Shown here: piece after piece, positions 29,664 to 37,535 of the stretch | How the letters are laid out: each line of letters opens with the position of its first letter | Position numbering within the stretch: position 1 is the stretch's first letter | Assembly (NCBI RefSeq): GCF_002157355.1 | Contig: NZ_LYMK01000004.1 | Location: 62,001-126,000, forward strand | From: Variovorax sp. JS1663 | GTDB taxonomy: Bacteria; Pseudomonadota; Gammaproteobacteria; Burkholderiales; Burkholderiaceae_C | Length of the DNA: 64,000 bases | Direction: 5' to 3' | Translations under genes and position numbers: made by a program | Notes under the pieces: model-generated | What the model was told of the DNA's origin: nothing | What the model saw: only the letters and a program-made list of their open reading frames with translations | Database searches by the model: none

Positions 29664-31070
29664 CTACTGCGCGAACTGCTTGACCATGCGGTACATGAAC
29701 TCGCGCCCGTCATACAGGCGCGGGATCGCCACGCGCTCGTCCAGCCCGTGCGCGCGCGCATCGCTGGGCTCGCTGAAGATGCCCGACACACCATAGACCG
29801 GGATGCCGGCGTTGCGCAGGAAGCGGCTGTCGGTGGCGCCGGTGCTCATGGTGGGCACGACCGGCACGCCGGGCCACATCTGCTGGGTCAGGCCTTCGAC
29901 GACGGCCATCACGTCCGCGCGCAGCGGCGAAGGCGGGCTCTTGAGCGGCGGGTTGCTGGCCGTCATGGTGATGCGCTCGCCGCCCAGCACCTTGCGCAGG
30001 GCCGCTTCCACTTCGGCAGGATCGTCGTGCGGGAGGATGCGGCAGTTCACCGTCGCCTTGGCCGACTGCGGCAGCGCGTTCTCGGCATGGCCAGCGAGCA
30101 GTTGGGTCGCTACACAGGTGGTGCGCAGCGTGGCGTTGTACAGCGGCGTGCGCGACAGGCGGTCCACCGCCTCCTCGCTCGGCTGCCCCGAGGCGACCGC
30201 GCGCATGTCCTCGGCCATCTGTCCGGTCTCGAACTCGGCGCTGCGCGCGAAGTAGGTGCGCGTCACTTCGGCCAGCTTCACGGGGAAGCGGTAGGCGCCC
30301 AGGCGCACCAGCGCGCCGCTGAGCTCGTACACCGGGTTGCTGGCCGTGGGCAGCGAGCTGTGGCCGCCGACATCGCGCACCTCCAGCTTGTAGGTGGTGT
30401 ACATCTTCTCGGCCACCTGCATGCGGTGCAGGATCGGCTTGCCCTTGCCGAGCTGGCCGCCGCCGCCCTCGTTGATGCCGAACTCGGCGTCGAGGAGCGG
30501 GCGCTGGTTGTTGATCAGCCAGAAAACGCCGTTGCTGGGCACGTCGCCCAGTTCCTCGTCGGCGGTCAGGGCCAGGATGATGTCGCGGCTGGGCTTGAAG
30601 CCTTCACGCCTGAGCTGCGACAGGATCGACACGAAGGACGCCGCCATGGCCTTGTCGTCCGAGGCGCCGCGCGCGGTGAAGTAGCCGTCGTCCTCCTTGA
30701 GCTTGAAGGGGTCGGTCTTCCAGTCCTCGCGCCGCGCCTCGACCACGTCGAGGTGGGCCAGGAGCAGCATCGGCTTCTTGCTGCCGTCGCCCTTGAAGCG
30801 CACCACCAGGTTGCCCTTGCGCGGGAAGGGCTCGAAGAGCTGGATCTCCTCCGGCTTGAAGCCCGCGGCCAGCAGGCGCTTCTGCATGGCGAGGGCGGCC
30901 TCGGTGTTGTTGCCGGTGAGGTGCGTGGTGTTGATTTCCACCAGCTCCTTGTAGGTCTCGCGGAAGCGCTGCTGCTCCGCGGTCAGCGGGGGCGGCGCGG
31001 TCTGGGCGCCGGCCCAGGCACCCAGTCCCGCGAGGGTGGCGATCAGGCAGCGTCGGAGTGCGATCTTCAT
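29664..31070 (-). CDS. Secreted M20 family metallopeptidase
   Basis: A 468-residue protein starting at 31070 with AAGGAGA upstream and a signal peptide (LIATLAGLGAWAGAQT). Zinc ligands are visible: LLLAHLDVVEA (His and later Asp in GRGA-like ARGASDDKA), the catalytic Glu pair LTADEELGD, and the C-terminal His in DARAHGLDERV. It probably cleaves dipeptides or N-acyl amino acids in the periplasm. Complete, with the dimerisation domain in the middle (YKLEVRDVGGHSS). Confidence 0.
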   Translation of the reverse strand: MKIALRRCLIATLAGLGAWAGAQTAPPPLTAEQQRFRETYKELVEINTTHLTGNNTEAALAMQKRLLAAGFKPEEIQLFEPFPRKGNLVVRFKGDGSKKPMLLLAHLDVVEARREDWKTDPFKLKEDDGYFTARGASDDKAMAASFVSILSQLRREGFKPSRDIILALTADEELGDVPSNGVFWLINNQRPLLDAEFGINEGGGGQLGKGKPILHRMQVAEKMYTTYKLEVRDVGGHSSLPTASNPVYELSGALVRLGAYRFPVKLAEVTRTYFARSAEFETGQMAEDMRAVASGQPSEEAVDRLSRTPLYNATLRTTCVATQLLAGHAENALPQSAKATVNCRILPHDDPAEVEAALRKVLGGERITMTASNPPLKSPPSPLRADVMAVVEGLTQQMWPGVPVVPTMSTGATDSRFLRNAGIPVYGVSGIFSEPSDARAHGLDERVAIPRLYDGREFMYRMVKQFAQ

Positions 31071-31141
31071 GGTGTGAATCTCCTTCTTGTTGGCTCTTGA
31101 TGTCTGCCGGCGCAGCGCCTCGCCGGCTCCCGGGAAGATTC

Positions 31142-31846
31142 TCACACGCGAGGGCGCTCCGGACGGGCCGCACCACCCGCAGTGTCGGGCGGCTCGCTCG
31201 GGGGAAGGCCCAGTGCCCGATGCACCGCCACACCAACGGCTGCACCGACCATCTGGGCCATCACGAAGCCCGGCACGCTGGACGGCGCGATGCCGGCGAA
31301 GCTGTCGCTGAACATGCGTCCGAAGGCGGCCGCGGGATTGGCGAAGGAGGTCGAAGCGGTGAACCAGTAGGCCGCGCCGATGTAGCAGGCCACCATCGCC
31401 GCCACGCGGCCGGCCGGCGCGCGCAGGATGACGAGCAGCAAGCCCGCCGTCGCGACAGCCTCCGCGATCCACTGCCCCGTTCCGCCGCGAAGCCTGGTCG
31501 AGAGCTGGAAGATGGTGGCATCGAACATCGCGTGCGCCAGCCATGCGCCGAGCAGCGCGCCGGACAGCTGCGCCACCACGTAGGGCGCCAGCAATAAGCG
31601 AGGCATCGAATGCCGCACGGCCATGGCGATCGATACGGCCGGATTGAAATGCGCGCCGCTCACGGGGCCGAAGACCTCGATGAGGACGTACAGGCCACCG
31701 ACCGTGGCCAGGGCGTTGGCCAGCAGCGCGATGGCGACGTTGCCGCCTGCCAGCCGCTCGGCCATGATGCCGGAGCCGATGACGATGGCGAGCAGAAGCG
31801 CCGTGCCGAGCATCTCGGCCAACAGCTTGCGCGACGTACCGTTCAC
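31142..31846 (-). CDS. aqpS: Aquaglyceroporin in ars operon (AqpS-like)
   Basis: A 234-residue MIP-family channel from a GTG at 31846, 5 bp after the arsC stop. Both NPA boxes are seen: SGAHFNPAVSIAM and FANPAAAFGRMF, with six helices. In Sinorhizobium AqpS replaces ArsB and lets arsenite, made by ArsC, leave down its gradient. No arsB or acr3 gene is present here, which supports the same role. The C-terminus is a short Pro-rich tail. Confidence 0.
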   Translation of the reverse strand: MNGTSRKLLAEMLGTALLLAIVIGSGIMAERLAGGNVAIALLANALATVGGLYVLIEVFGPVSGAHFNPAVSIAMAVRHSMPRLLLAPYVVAQLSGALLGAWLAHAMFDATIFQLSTRLRGGTGQWIAEAVATAGLLLVILRAPAGRVAAMVACYIGAAYWFTASTSFANPAAAFGRMFSDSFAGIAPSSVPGFVMAQMVGAAVGVAVHRALGLPPSEPPDTAGGAARPERPRV

Positions 31847-31851
31847 GGCAG

Positions 31852-32346
31852 CTAGCTGTTCGAGATTCTTTCGAGGGCGCGCTGCAGCTCGGCGTTGCTC
31901 ATGGCATCGAGAGGGAGCTGCAGCAACTGGATCATGCGATAGCCCAGCGCTTGCCGCGTGATGTCGAACGCCCTGGCCTTGTCTTCGTCGTTCCCCGGCG
32001 CATTGGACGGGTCGGGGTATCCCCAATGAACCTTGACGGGGCTGCCGGGCCAATACGGACAGGCCTCTGCAGCCGCGCTGTCGCATACCGTGATCACGAT
32101 GCGCATCTCGGGGGCACCCGGACCGACGAACTCGTCCCAGCTCTTGCTTCGATGGCCCTGGGCGTCGATACCGGCGCGGCCCAGCGCTTCCAGGGCCAGC
32201 GGATGGATGCGGCCGCTCGGTGCGCTCCCCGCGCTGTACGCACGCACCGGCCTTCCCAGCACCTGGGCCCAATGATTGAGCATGGCCTCGCCCAGGACGC
32301 TGCGTGCCGAGTTGTGCGTGCAGAGAATCAGGATGTTTGTGGTCAT
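31852..32346 (-). CDS. arsC: Arsenate reductase, thioredoxin-coupled LMW-phosphatase type
   Basis: A 164-residue low-molecular-weight phosphatase-fold protein. The P-loop ILCTHNSARS gives the CX5R motif (Cys9, Arg15). YSAGSAPSGRIHPLALEALGRAGID and VITVCDSAAAEACPYWPGSP follow, the latter with the redox cysteines. It reduces arsenate to arsenite in the cytosol. It lies between arsI and aqpS on the same strand. Confidence 0.
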   Translation of the reverse strand: MTTNILILCTHNSARSVLGEAMLNHWAQVLGRPVRAYSAGSAPSGRIHPLALEALGRAGIDAQGHRSKSWDEFVGPGAPEMRIVITVCDSAAAEACPYWPGSPVKVHWGYPDPSNAPGNDEDKARAFDITRQALGYRMIQLLQLPLDAMSNAELQRALERISNS

Positions 32347-32405
32347 GGGCTCAGCGTTTCCCGATGTTCTTGACTTCGCGGTGAATGGCCATCGCGTCCG
32401 GCCCT

Positions 32406-32876
32406 TCAGCAGCAGGAAGAGCGAGGATTCCCCGCGGCATCCACAGGCTTGCCGCGGGGAACGCAACAGGCGGGCGCTTGTGCCTCGTCCTTTCTGGTGC
32501 TCTCGCCGAACACAGGAATGCTGTCGAGCGAATGAAAGTGCTCCCAGGCGATGCCTTGCGGGTCGGTGACCCAGTGCTTGGCGCTGCGCGCGTAGCAACA
32601 GCTCGTTTCGCCCTGGTCGAGAAGCTCCTGGTCGGCGGCTTGGGCGCGGGCTTTCAGTTCGGCCAGTTCCTCGAGGTCGTCGGCCTGGATGCCCAGGTGG
32701 TCCACCCCGGACCGCGCGCCGCGGGTGGAAATGGCGAAGTTGACGCGCGGGTCTTCGAGCATCCATTTCGCATAGTCGGCCTCGACGCGCGACGGCTCGG
32801 CCGCGAACAGCTTCGAGTAGAAGGCGATGCTCGCCTCGAGGTTCTCCACGTGGGCGTGGACGTGAAATCTCTTCAT
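32406..32876 (-). CDS. arsI: ArsI-type C-As lyase (VOC family)
   Basis: A 156-residue VOC dioxygenase. FHVHAHVENLEASIAFYSKLF starts the fold with the first His ligand, VDHLGIQ gives the second, and WEHFHSL the Glu ligand for non-haem iron. The vicinal cysteine pair in ETSCCYARSAKHWVTDP is the As(III)-binding site typical of ArsI, which splits methyl- or aryl-As(III) bonds. A second CC ends the protein. CadI-like proteins share this layout, but the arsR/arsC context favours ArsI. It follows arsR by 19 bp. Confidence 0.
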   Translation of the reverse strand: MKRFHVHAHVENLEASIAFYSKLFAAEPSRVEADYAKWMLEDPRVNFAISTRGARSGVDHLGIQADDLEELAELKARAQAADQELLDQGETSCCYARSAKHWVTDPQGIAWEHFHSLDSIPVFGESTRKDEAQAPACCVPRGKPVDAAGNPRSSCC

Positions 32877-32895
32877 GATCGACTCCTTGATGGGT

Positions 32896-33225
32896 TCAGC
32901 ATTTGCAGGCGGCATCGCCGGCCGTCTCCACGGCACAGGCAGCGCCCTCGCAGCAGTTGTCGGTGAGATAGCCCAGCAGCGCATTCATGTTGTCGTACGC
33001 GGCTCGGTAGATGAGGTTGCGGCTGGCACGCTCCTGGGTGACCAGCCCGGAATTGACGAGTTCCTTGAGATGGAAGGACAAGGTGGCTGCAGGCACCGCC
33101 AAGGCCTCCTGGATGACGCCGGGCGTGAGACCGCTCTGGCCGGTGACGACCAGCGCCCGGAAGATCTCGAGGCGCAAGGGGTGGGCCAGGGCGGCGAGGG
33201 CTTGAACGACTTCCTTCGATTCCAT
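32896..33225 (-). CDS. arsR: ArsR-family arsenite-responsive repressor
   Basis: A 109-residue winged-helix repressor. The HTH is in VIQEALAVPAATLSFHLKELVNSGLV, and the wing is ERASRNLIYRAAYDNM. As(III)-binding cysteines lie at the C-terminal end (NCCEGAAC, with more Cys at CKC), not in the alpha-3 helix, which puts it in the type with C-terminal sensing. First gene of arsR-arsI-arsC-aqpS. Its start is 2 bp from an inverted repeat that is its likely operator. Confidence 0.
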   Translation of the reverse strand: MESKEVVQALAALAHPLRLEIFRALVVTGQSGLTPGVIQEALAVPAATLSFHLKELVNSGLVTQERASRNLIYRAAYDNMNALLGYLTDNCCEGAACAVETAGDAACKC

Positions 33226-33227
33226 TG

Positions 33228-33243
33228 TTCGATAATACTCGAA
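33228..33243. promoter_or_regulatory. Predicted ArsR operator TTCGA-N6-TCGAA
   Basis: A perfect inverted repeat TTCGATAATACTCGAA lies directly before the arsR ATG. On the arsR strand TATTAT inside it may be the -10 element. Binding by ArsR would block transcription until arsenite is bound. Operator role is inferred from symmetry and position. Confidence 0.
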
Positions 33244-33337
33244 ATATAAGCTTTGGACAATTCATCGATTTCCCTGGAGCCGCCCTCAGGCAGCGATGCA
33301 GCACTACCATCCAGTCCATATTCCCAAGGAGCGGACG

Positions 33338-34240
33338 ATGAAGATTGCAGTGATGGGCGCAGGCGCGGTGGGCTGCTACTACGGCGGCATGCTGGCGCGC
33401 GCAGGGCATTCGGTGGTGCTGATCGGCCGACCGGCGCATGTGGAGGCGATCCGGCGCGACGGCCTGCGGCTGGAAACGCTCAGCTTCGACGAGCACGTGC
33501 GGCTCGAGGCCAGCACCGAGACCTCCGCGGTCGAGGGTGCCGGGCTGGTGCTCTTCTGCGTCAAGTCGACCGATACCGAAAGCGCCGGCGAGGCGATGCG
33601 CCCTCACCTGCCGGCCGATGCGCTGGTCCTCACGCTGCAGAACGGTGTCGACAACGCCGCGCGCCTGCAGGCCGTGCTGTCGCAGGAGGTCGCGGCGACC
33701 GTGGTCTACGTCGCCACCGAAATGGCCGGCCCCGGCCACGTGAAGCACCACGGCCGCGGCGAGCTGGTGATCGCGCCCTCGTCGCGAAGCGAGGAGATCA
33801 CGGCGCTGCTGGCCGGCGCCGGCGTGCCGACGCAGATCTCCGACAACGTGATCGGTGCACTGTGGGCCAAGCTGATCCTCAACTGCGCCTACAACGCGCT
33901 GTCGGCCATCACGCAGATGCCCTACGGCCGGCTCTCGGAGGGCGAAGGCGTGCAGGCCACGATGCGCGACGTGGTGAACGAATGCCTGGCCGTCGCCGCG
34001 GCCGGCGGCGTGACGGTGCCGGGCGACACCTGGCAGGCGGTGCAGCGCATCGCGGAGACGATGCCGACGCAGTACTCCTCCACCGCACAGGACCTGGCAC
34101 GCCGAAAGCGCAGCGAGATCGATCACCTCAACGGCTTCGTGCTGCGGCGGGGCGCGGCGCTGGGCGTCGCGACGCCGGCCAATCGCGTGCTGCACACGCT
34201 GGTGAAGCTGATCGAGGGACGCGACGCGCAGTCCGCCTGA
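33338..34240 (+). CDS. 2-dehydropantoate 2-reductase family protein (PanE/ApbA-like)
   Basis: A 300-residue NADPH-dependent reductase starting at 33338 with AAGGAG upstream. The nucleotide motif is KIAVMGAGAVGCYYGGMLARAG, then LVLFCVKSTDTESAG, and the catalytic Lys in GALWAKLILNCAYNALSAI. It reduces ketopantoate or a related 2-keto acid. Many Burkholderiales hold several paralogues, and no other pantothenate gene is near, so the substrate may differ. Divergent from arsR. Confidence 0.
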   Translation: MKIAVMGAGAVGCYYGGMLARAGHSVVLIGRPAHVEAIRRDGLRLETLSFDEHVRLEASTETSAVEGAGLVLFCVKSTDTESAGEAMRPHLPADALVLTLQNGVDNAARLQAVLSQEVAATVVYVATEMAGPGHVKHHGRGELVIAPSSRSEEITALLAGAGVPTQISDNVIGALWAKLILNCAYNALSAITQMPYGRLSEGEGVQATMRDVVNECLAVAAAGGVTVPGDTWQAVQRIAETMPTQYSSTAQDLARRKRSEIDHLNGFVLRRGAALGVATPANRVLHTLVKLIEGRDAQSA

Positions 34241-34268
34241 AGCGGCTTTCGACGCCGGCGCTGCACGG

Positions 34269-34661
34269 CTAGACGAGCGCGACAGCCTCCACCTCGACCA
34301 GCAACCCGTGGTGCAGCGGCCCGGTCGGCACCACGGCCCGCGCTGGCCTTGCATCGCCGGCCCAGGCCGCGTAGAGCGTGTTGAACACGGGCCAGTGCGC
34401 GACGTCGGCCACGTAGACGCGCACCTGCACCAGCCGCTCGATGCCGCTGCCGGCCGCGGCCAGCGCCGCCTTCACATTGGCGAGCACCTGCAGCGCCTGC
34501 TGCTCGAAGGTCGCATCCACCAGCCGCTCGCCTTCGGACGTGATGGGCAACTGGCCCGATACGAAGACGAAGCCGTTGGCAACGGCCGCGCGGCTGTAGT
34601 GCCCCCCGGGGGCGCCGAGGCCTGCGGGCGGGATGCAGCGCACCGCGTCCTCACCAGCCAT
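34269..34661 (-). CDS. RidA/YjgF-family deaminase
   Basis: A 130-residue RidA-fold protein with GGHYSRAAVANGFVFVSGQLPI at the start and the C-terminal AVVPTGPLHHGLLVEVEAVA. RidA hydrolyses reactive enamines such as 2-aminoacrylate; the Arg usually at RxxV in this area is represented by PARAVVP. Its start overlaps by 11 bp the end of a D-serine dehydratase-like gene, whose product could be 2-aminoacrylate, so the two would act in sequence. Confidence 0.
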   Translation of the reverse strand: MAGEDAVRCIPPAGLGAPGGHYSRAAVANGFVFVSGQLPITSEGERLVDATFEQQALQVLANVKAALAAAGSGIERLVQVRVYVADVAHWPVFNTLYAAWAGDARPARAVVPTGPLHHGLLVEVEAVALV

Positions 34662-35796
34662 GGAAGCGGCTCCAGGCACGGACGCTGCCATCGGGGTCCA
34701 GCGCGTGGTACTCGGGGAATTGGGCGCCGGTCGCGCAGGCGTGGTTGGGCAGGATGCGCAGCCGCGTGCCGATCGGAAAGCGCGCCGCGATGTCGGCGTC
34801 CGCACCCTCCTCGCGCGCCAGGATGCCATGCTCCTGGTTGGCGCTGTGCAGCACGTAACCCGGCAGCACTGTACCGTCGACGCTGCAGACCTGGCCGTAG
34901 CCCCAGTCGCGCTTCTGCTTCTGCGTGCCACGGTCGCGGCTCATCGCCATCCAGCCGGCATCGACGATGGCCCAGCCCCTCTCGGGTTGGTGGCCGATGA
35001 CGGTGGTGAGCACGCTCAGCGCGAGCTCGTCGATGCCGCACACGCCGATGTTGTGCATCACCAGGTCGAAGAACACGTAGACGCCGGCGCGCACTTCCGT
35101 CACGCCGTCGAGCACCTGGGCCGACAGCGCAGTCGGCGTCGAGCCGACGCTGACCACCGGGCACGGCAGGCCCGCCGCGCGCAGCCGCTCGGCCGCCTGC
35201 ACGCAGCCGGCGCGCTCCTGCTCGGCCAGGGCGGCGAGCGCCTCGGGCGTGTCGAGCTCGTAGCTGGAGCCGGCATGCGTGAGCACGCCGCCCAGGCGCA
35301 TGCCGCCCTCGTGCAGCAGCCGGCCCACCTCGAGCAGATCCGCCCCGTCCGGGCGGATGCCGGAGCGATGGCCGTCGGTGTCGATCTCGATCCAGACCTC
35401 GAAGGCCTCGTCGTGCGCGCGCCCGAACTCGGCGATCTGGCGGGCCGAGGTCACGCTGTCGGTGATGATCTTCAGGTCGCAGCCGCGCCGCCGAAGCGAC
35501 AGCGCCTGCGGCAGGCGGTGCCCGGCCATGCCGACGGCGTAGACGATGTCGGTCACGCCGTCGGCGAAGAACTGCTCCGCCTCCTTGAGCGTGGAGACGG
35601 TGATGCCCTGCGCGCCGGCCGCGATCTGGGCCCGGACGACCGGCGTGCACTTGGTGGTCTTCACATGGGGACGCAGGCGCTTGCCGAGGGCGTTCATGCG
35701 GGACTGCATGCGCCCGATGTTGCGCTGCATGCGCGCGACGTCGACGATCGCCGAGGGCGTGTCGAGCACCGCGAGGGGATGGAAGCTGGATGTCAT
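34651..35796 (-). CDS. D-serine dehydratase/D-threonine aldolase-like PLP enzyme
   Basis: A 381-residue fold-type III PLP enzyme (alanine-racemase-like N-terminal domain). The PLP Lys is in RPHVKTTKCT near residue 46. A C-terminal metal site reads LPNHACATG: His-x-Cys as in the zinc-dependent eukaryote-type D-serine dehydratase, whereas D-threonine aldolase has His-x-Asp. SVGSTPTAL binds phosphate. It probably removes ammonia from D-serine or D-threonine. It overlaps the RidA gene and follows a Bug receptor by 8 bp. Confidence 0.
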   Translation of the reverse strand: MTSSFHPLAVLDTPSAIVDVARMQRNIGRMQSRMNALGKRLRPHVKTTKCTPVVRAQIAAGAQGITVSTLKEAEQFFADGVTDIVYAVGMAGHRLPQALSLRRRGCDLKIITDSVTSARQIAEFGRAHDEAFEVWIEIDTDGHRSGIRPDGADLLEVGRLLHEGGMRLGGVLTHAGSSYELDTPEALAALAEQERAGCVQAAERLRAAGLPCPVVSVGSTPTALSAQVLDGVTEVRAGVYVFFDLVMHNIGVCGIDELALSVLTTVIGHQPERGWAIVDAGWMAMSRDRGTQKQKRDWGYGQVCSVDGTVLPGYVLHSANQEHGILAREEGADADIAARFPIGTRLRILPNHACATGAQFPEYHALDPDGSVRAWSRFHGW

Positions 35797-35804
35797 GGTG
35801 GATC

Positions 35805-36788
35805 TCAATCGAGGAATTCGCCCTTGGCCTTGAGCGCGGGCACATCGTCGCGCAAGCCGCGCGAGATCAGGGCGGTGACGGCGGCCGGTGCCGCGGCCCC
35901 GGGTGCCGGCAGCTCGACGCCGACCGTCTGCATCTGCTGGCGGAAGCCCGCATCGGCCACCGCGCTTTCCAATGCAGCCTGCAGGCGGGCGACGACGGGT
36001 GTGGGCGTGGCACGCGGCGCGAAGACGGCGTTCCACGAACGCACGTCCAGGCGCAGGCCCGCTTCCGCTGCGGTGCCCACCTGGGGCAAGCTGGGCAGGC
36101 GCTGAGCCGAAAGCACGGCCAGCGCCTTGACCTTGCCGCCGGCGACCTGCGGCAAGGAGGTGGTGGTCTGGTCGCACATGAAGTCGGTCTGCCCGCCCAT
36201 GAGGTCGTTCATCGCCGGCGCCACGCCGCGGTACGGCACGTGGGTCACGTTGAGCTTGAGCGCCGACAGCAGCATGACGCAGCCGTAGTGCGACACCGAG
36301 CCCACACCGGCGCTCGCGTAGGAGGCCCTGCCCTGGTGGCTGCGCAGCCACGCGCTGAACTCGGCCAGGTTGTTCGCGGGCAGGTCGGCCCGCGCCACCA
36401 GCAGCATCGGCGCGCCGCCCGCGAGGCCCACGGGCTGGAAGTCGGCCACCGGGTCGTAGGGCAGCTTCTTGTAGAACGCGGCGTTGGCCACGTGCGTGCC
36501 GATGGTGCCGAAGCCCAGCGTGTAGCCATCGGGTGCGGCACGCATCATCTTCACCAGGCCGATGGTGCCGCCGGCGCCGGCCACATTGTCGACCACCACC
36601 GGCTGGCCGAGCCGGGTGCCCATGTGCTGGGCCAGGCCGCGCGCCAGCGCATCGCTCGGGCCACCCGCCGGGAAGGGCACGATGAGCGTGACGGGGCGTT
36701 GCGGGAAGGTGGCGGGTTGCGCGTGCGCGGTCGTGCAGAGGGCGAGGCTTGCGGCGAGCAGCAGCCGGCGCGCAGGAACGATTGGCAT
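35805..36788 (-). CDS. Bug-family tripartite tricarboxylate transporter receptor
   Basis: A 327-residue periplasmic receptor of the Bug/TctC type. It has a signal peptide (LLLAASLALCTTAHAQ), then FPQRPVTLIVPFPAGGPSDALARGLA, VVDNVAGAGGTIG and DGYTLGFGTIGTH, all standard for this very large Burkholderiales family. The fold binds carboxylates. No TctAB membrane genes are nearby. Same-strand location beside the D-amino acid enzyme suggests it takes up that substrate or a related acid, but this is only inference. Confidence 0.
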   Translation of the reverse strand: MPIVPARRLLLAASLALCTTAHAQPATFPQRPVTLIVPFPAGGPSDALARGLAQHMGTRLGQPVVVDNVAGAGGTIGLVKMMRAAPDGYTLGFGTIGTHVANAAFYKKLPYDPVADFQPVGLAGGAPMLLVARADLPANNLAEFSAWLRSHQGRASYASAGVGSVSHYGCVMLLSALKLNVTHVPYRGVAPAMNDLMGGQTDFMCDQTTTSLPQVAGGKVKALAVLSAQRLPSLPQVGTAAEAGLRLDVRSWNAVFAPRATPTPVVARLQAALESAVADAGFRQQMQTVGVELPAPGAAAPAAVTALISRGLRDDVPALKAKGEFLD

Positions 36789-36801
36789 GGTGATTCCCTT
36801 G

Positions 36802-37464
36802 TCAGCGAACCGGTGCGTGGAAGCCCTGCAGCCACGGCAGCGCCTGCGCCAGCGTCGGTGATTGACGTTCCGCCGCCGATGCGCCCTGCGGCAAGGCGAG
36901 ACCGACGCGGTTGTGCCAGTAGGTGCGCAGCCCGACGGCGGAGGTGCCGAACAGGTCGTAGCCGGAGCCGGCGACGAAGGCCGCCTCGCGCGGCGCGACC
37001 GCCAGGCGCTCCAGCGCCATCCGGTAGGGGCGCGGATCAGGCTTGTAAAAGCCGGCCTCTTCCGAGGTCAGGACCACGTCCCAATCGACGTCCAGCAGCG
37101 CCGCCGCGCGCCGGCCCAGGCGCTCGGAGCAGTTGGTTACCACGCCCAGCCGGCAATGCGGGCGCAGCGCCTGCAGCAGTTCACGCGCGCCGTCCCAGGG
37201 CTGGAGGCGATCCCAGTCCGCTTCGAGCCTTTCCGGCGCCGAAGCGGGCAGGCCCACGGCCGCGGCCGCGCGACGCACCAGTTCCTCGTAGGCGACATAG
37301 GCGCCGCAGCCGTAGGTGAGCCGCAGGTATTCGGCGCGCCAGGCGCGGCCCTGCGCCTCGGAGCCGGCGGCCGCATTCCAGAGCGACCAGGAATCCAGCA
37401 GCGCCGTGAGCAGGTCGAACAGCACGGCGCGCGGGTAGGTGGTGGGTGGGGCAGGTGCTTGCAT
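36802..37464 (-). CDS. HAD-superfamily hydrolase (haloacid dehalogenase type)
   Basis: A 220-residue HAD hydrolase. Motif I reads VLFDLLTALLDSW: the first nucleophilic Asp is present, but the second Asp of DxD is Leu, as in 2-haloacid dehalogenases rather than phosphatases. Motif II is GVVTNCSERLG, motif III includes the Lys in GFYKPDPRPY, and motif IV is FVAGSGYDLFG. Reaction uncertain. It is divergent from the LysR gene and 13 bp before the Bug gene on the same strand, so this may be one operon of four. Confidence 0.
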   Translation of the reverse strand: MQAPAPPTTYPRAVLFDLLTALLDSWSLWNAAAGSEAQGRAWRAEYLRLTYGCGAYVAYEELVRRAAAAVGLPASAPERLEADWDRLQPWDGARELLQALRPHCRLGVVTNCSERLGRRAAALLDVDWDVVLTSEEAGFYKPDPRPYRMALERLAVAPREAAFVAGSGYDLFGTSAVGLRTYWHNRVGLALPQGASAAERQSPTLAQALPWLQGFHAPVR

Positions 37465-37535
37465 GGGGCCTACTGTAGGAAGTCGGGGCCTTCTTGTGGT
37501 TTACGCTTGCTGCATCAATCGTTAAGCTCGGCTGA

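Noticed and set aside
29583..31100. 505-codon plus-strand frame over the M20 peptidase
   Set aside because: Antisense shadow, with long His/Arg/Gly-rich stretches and no known motif; the minus-strand peptidase is clear.
32873..34354. 493-codon minus-strand frame over the PanE gene
   Set aside because: It is antisense to panE, which has a strong ribosome site and full motifs; the frame is His/Gln/Arg-rich.
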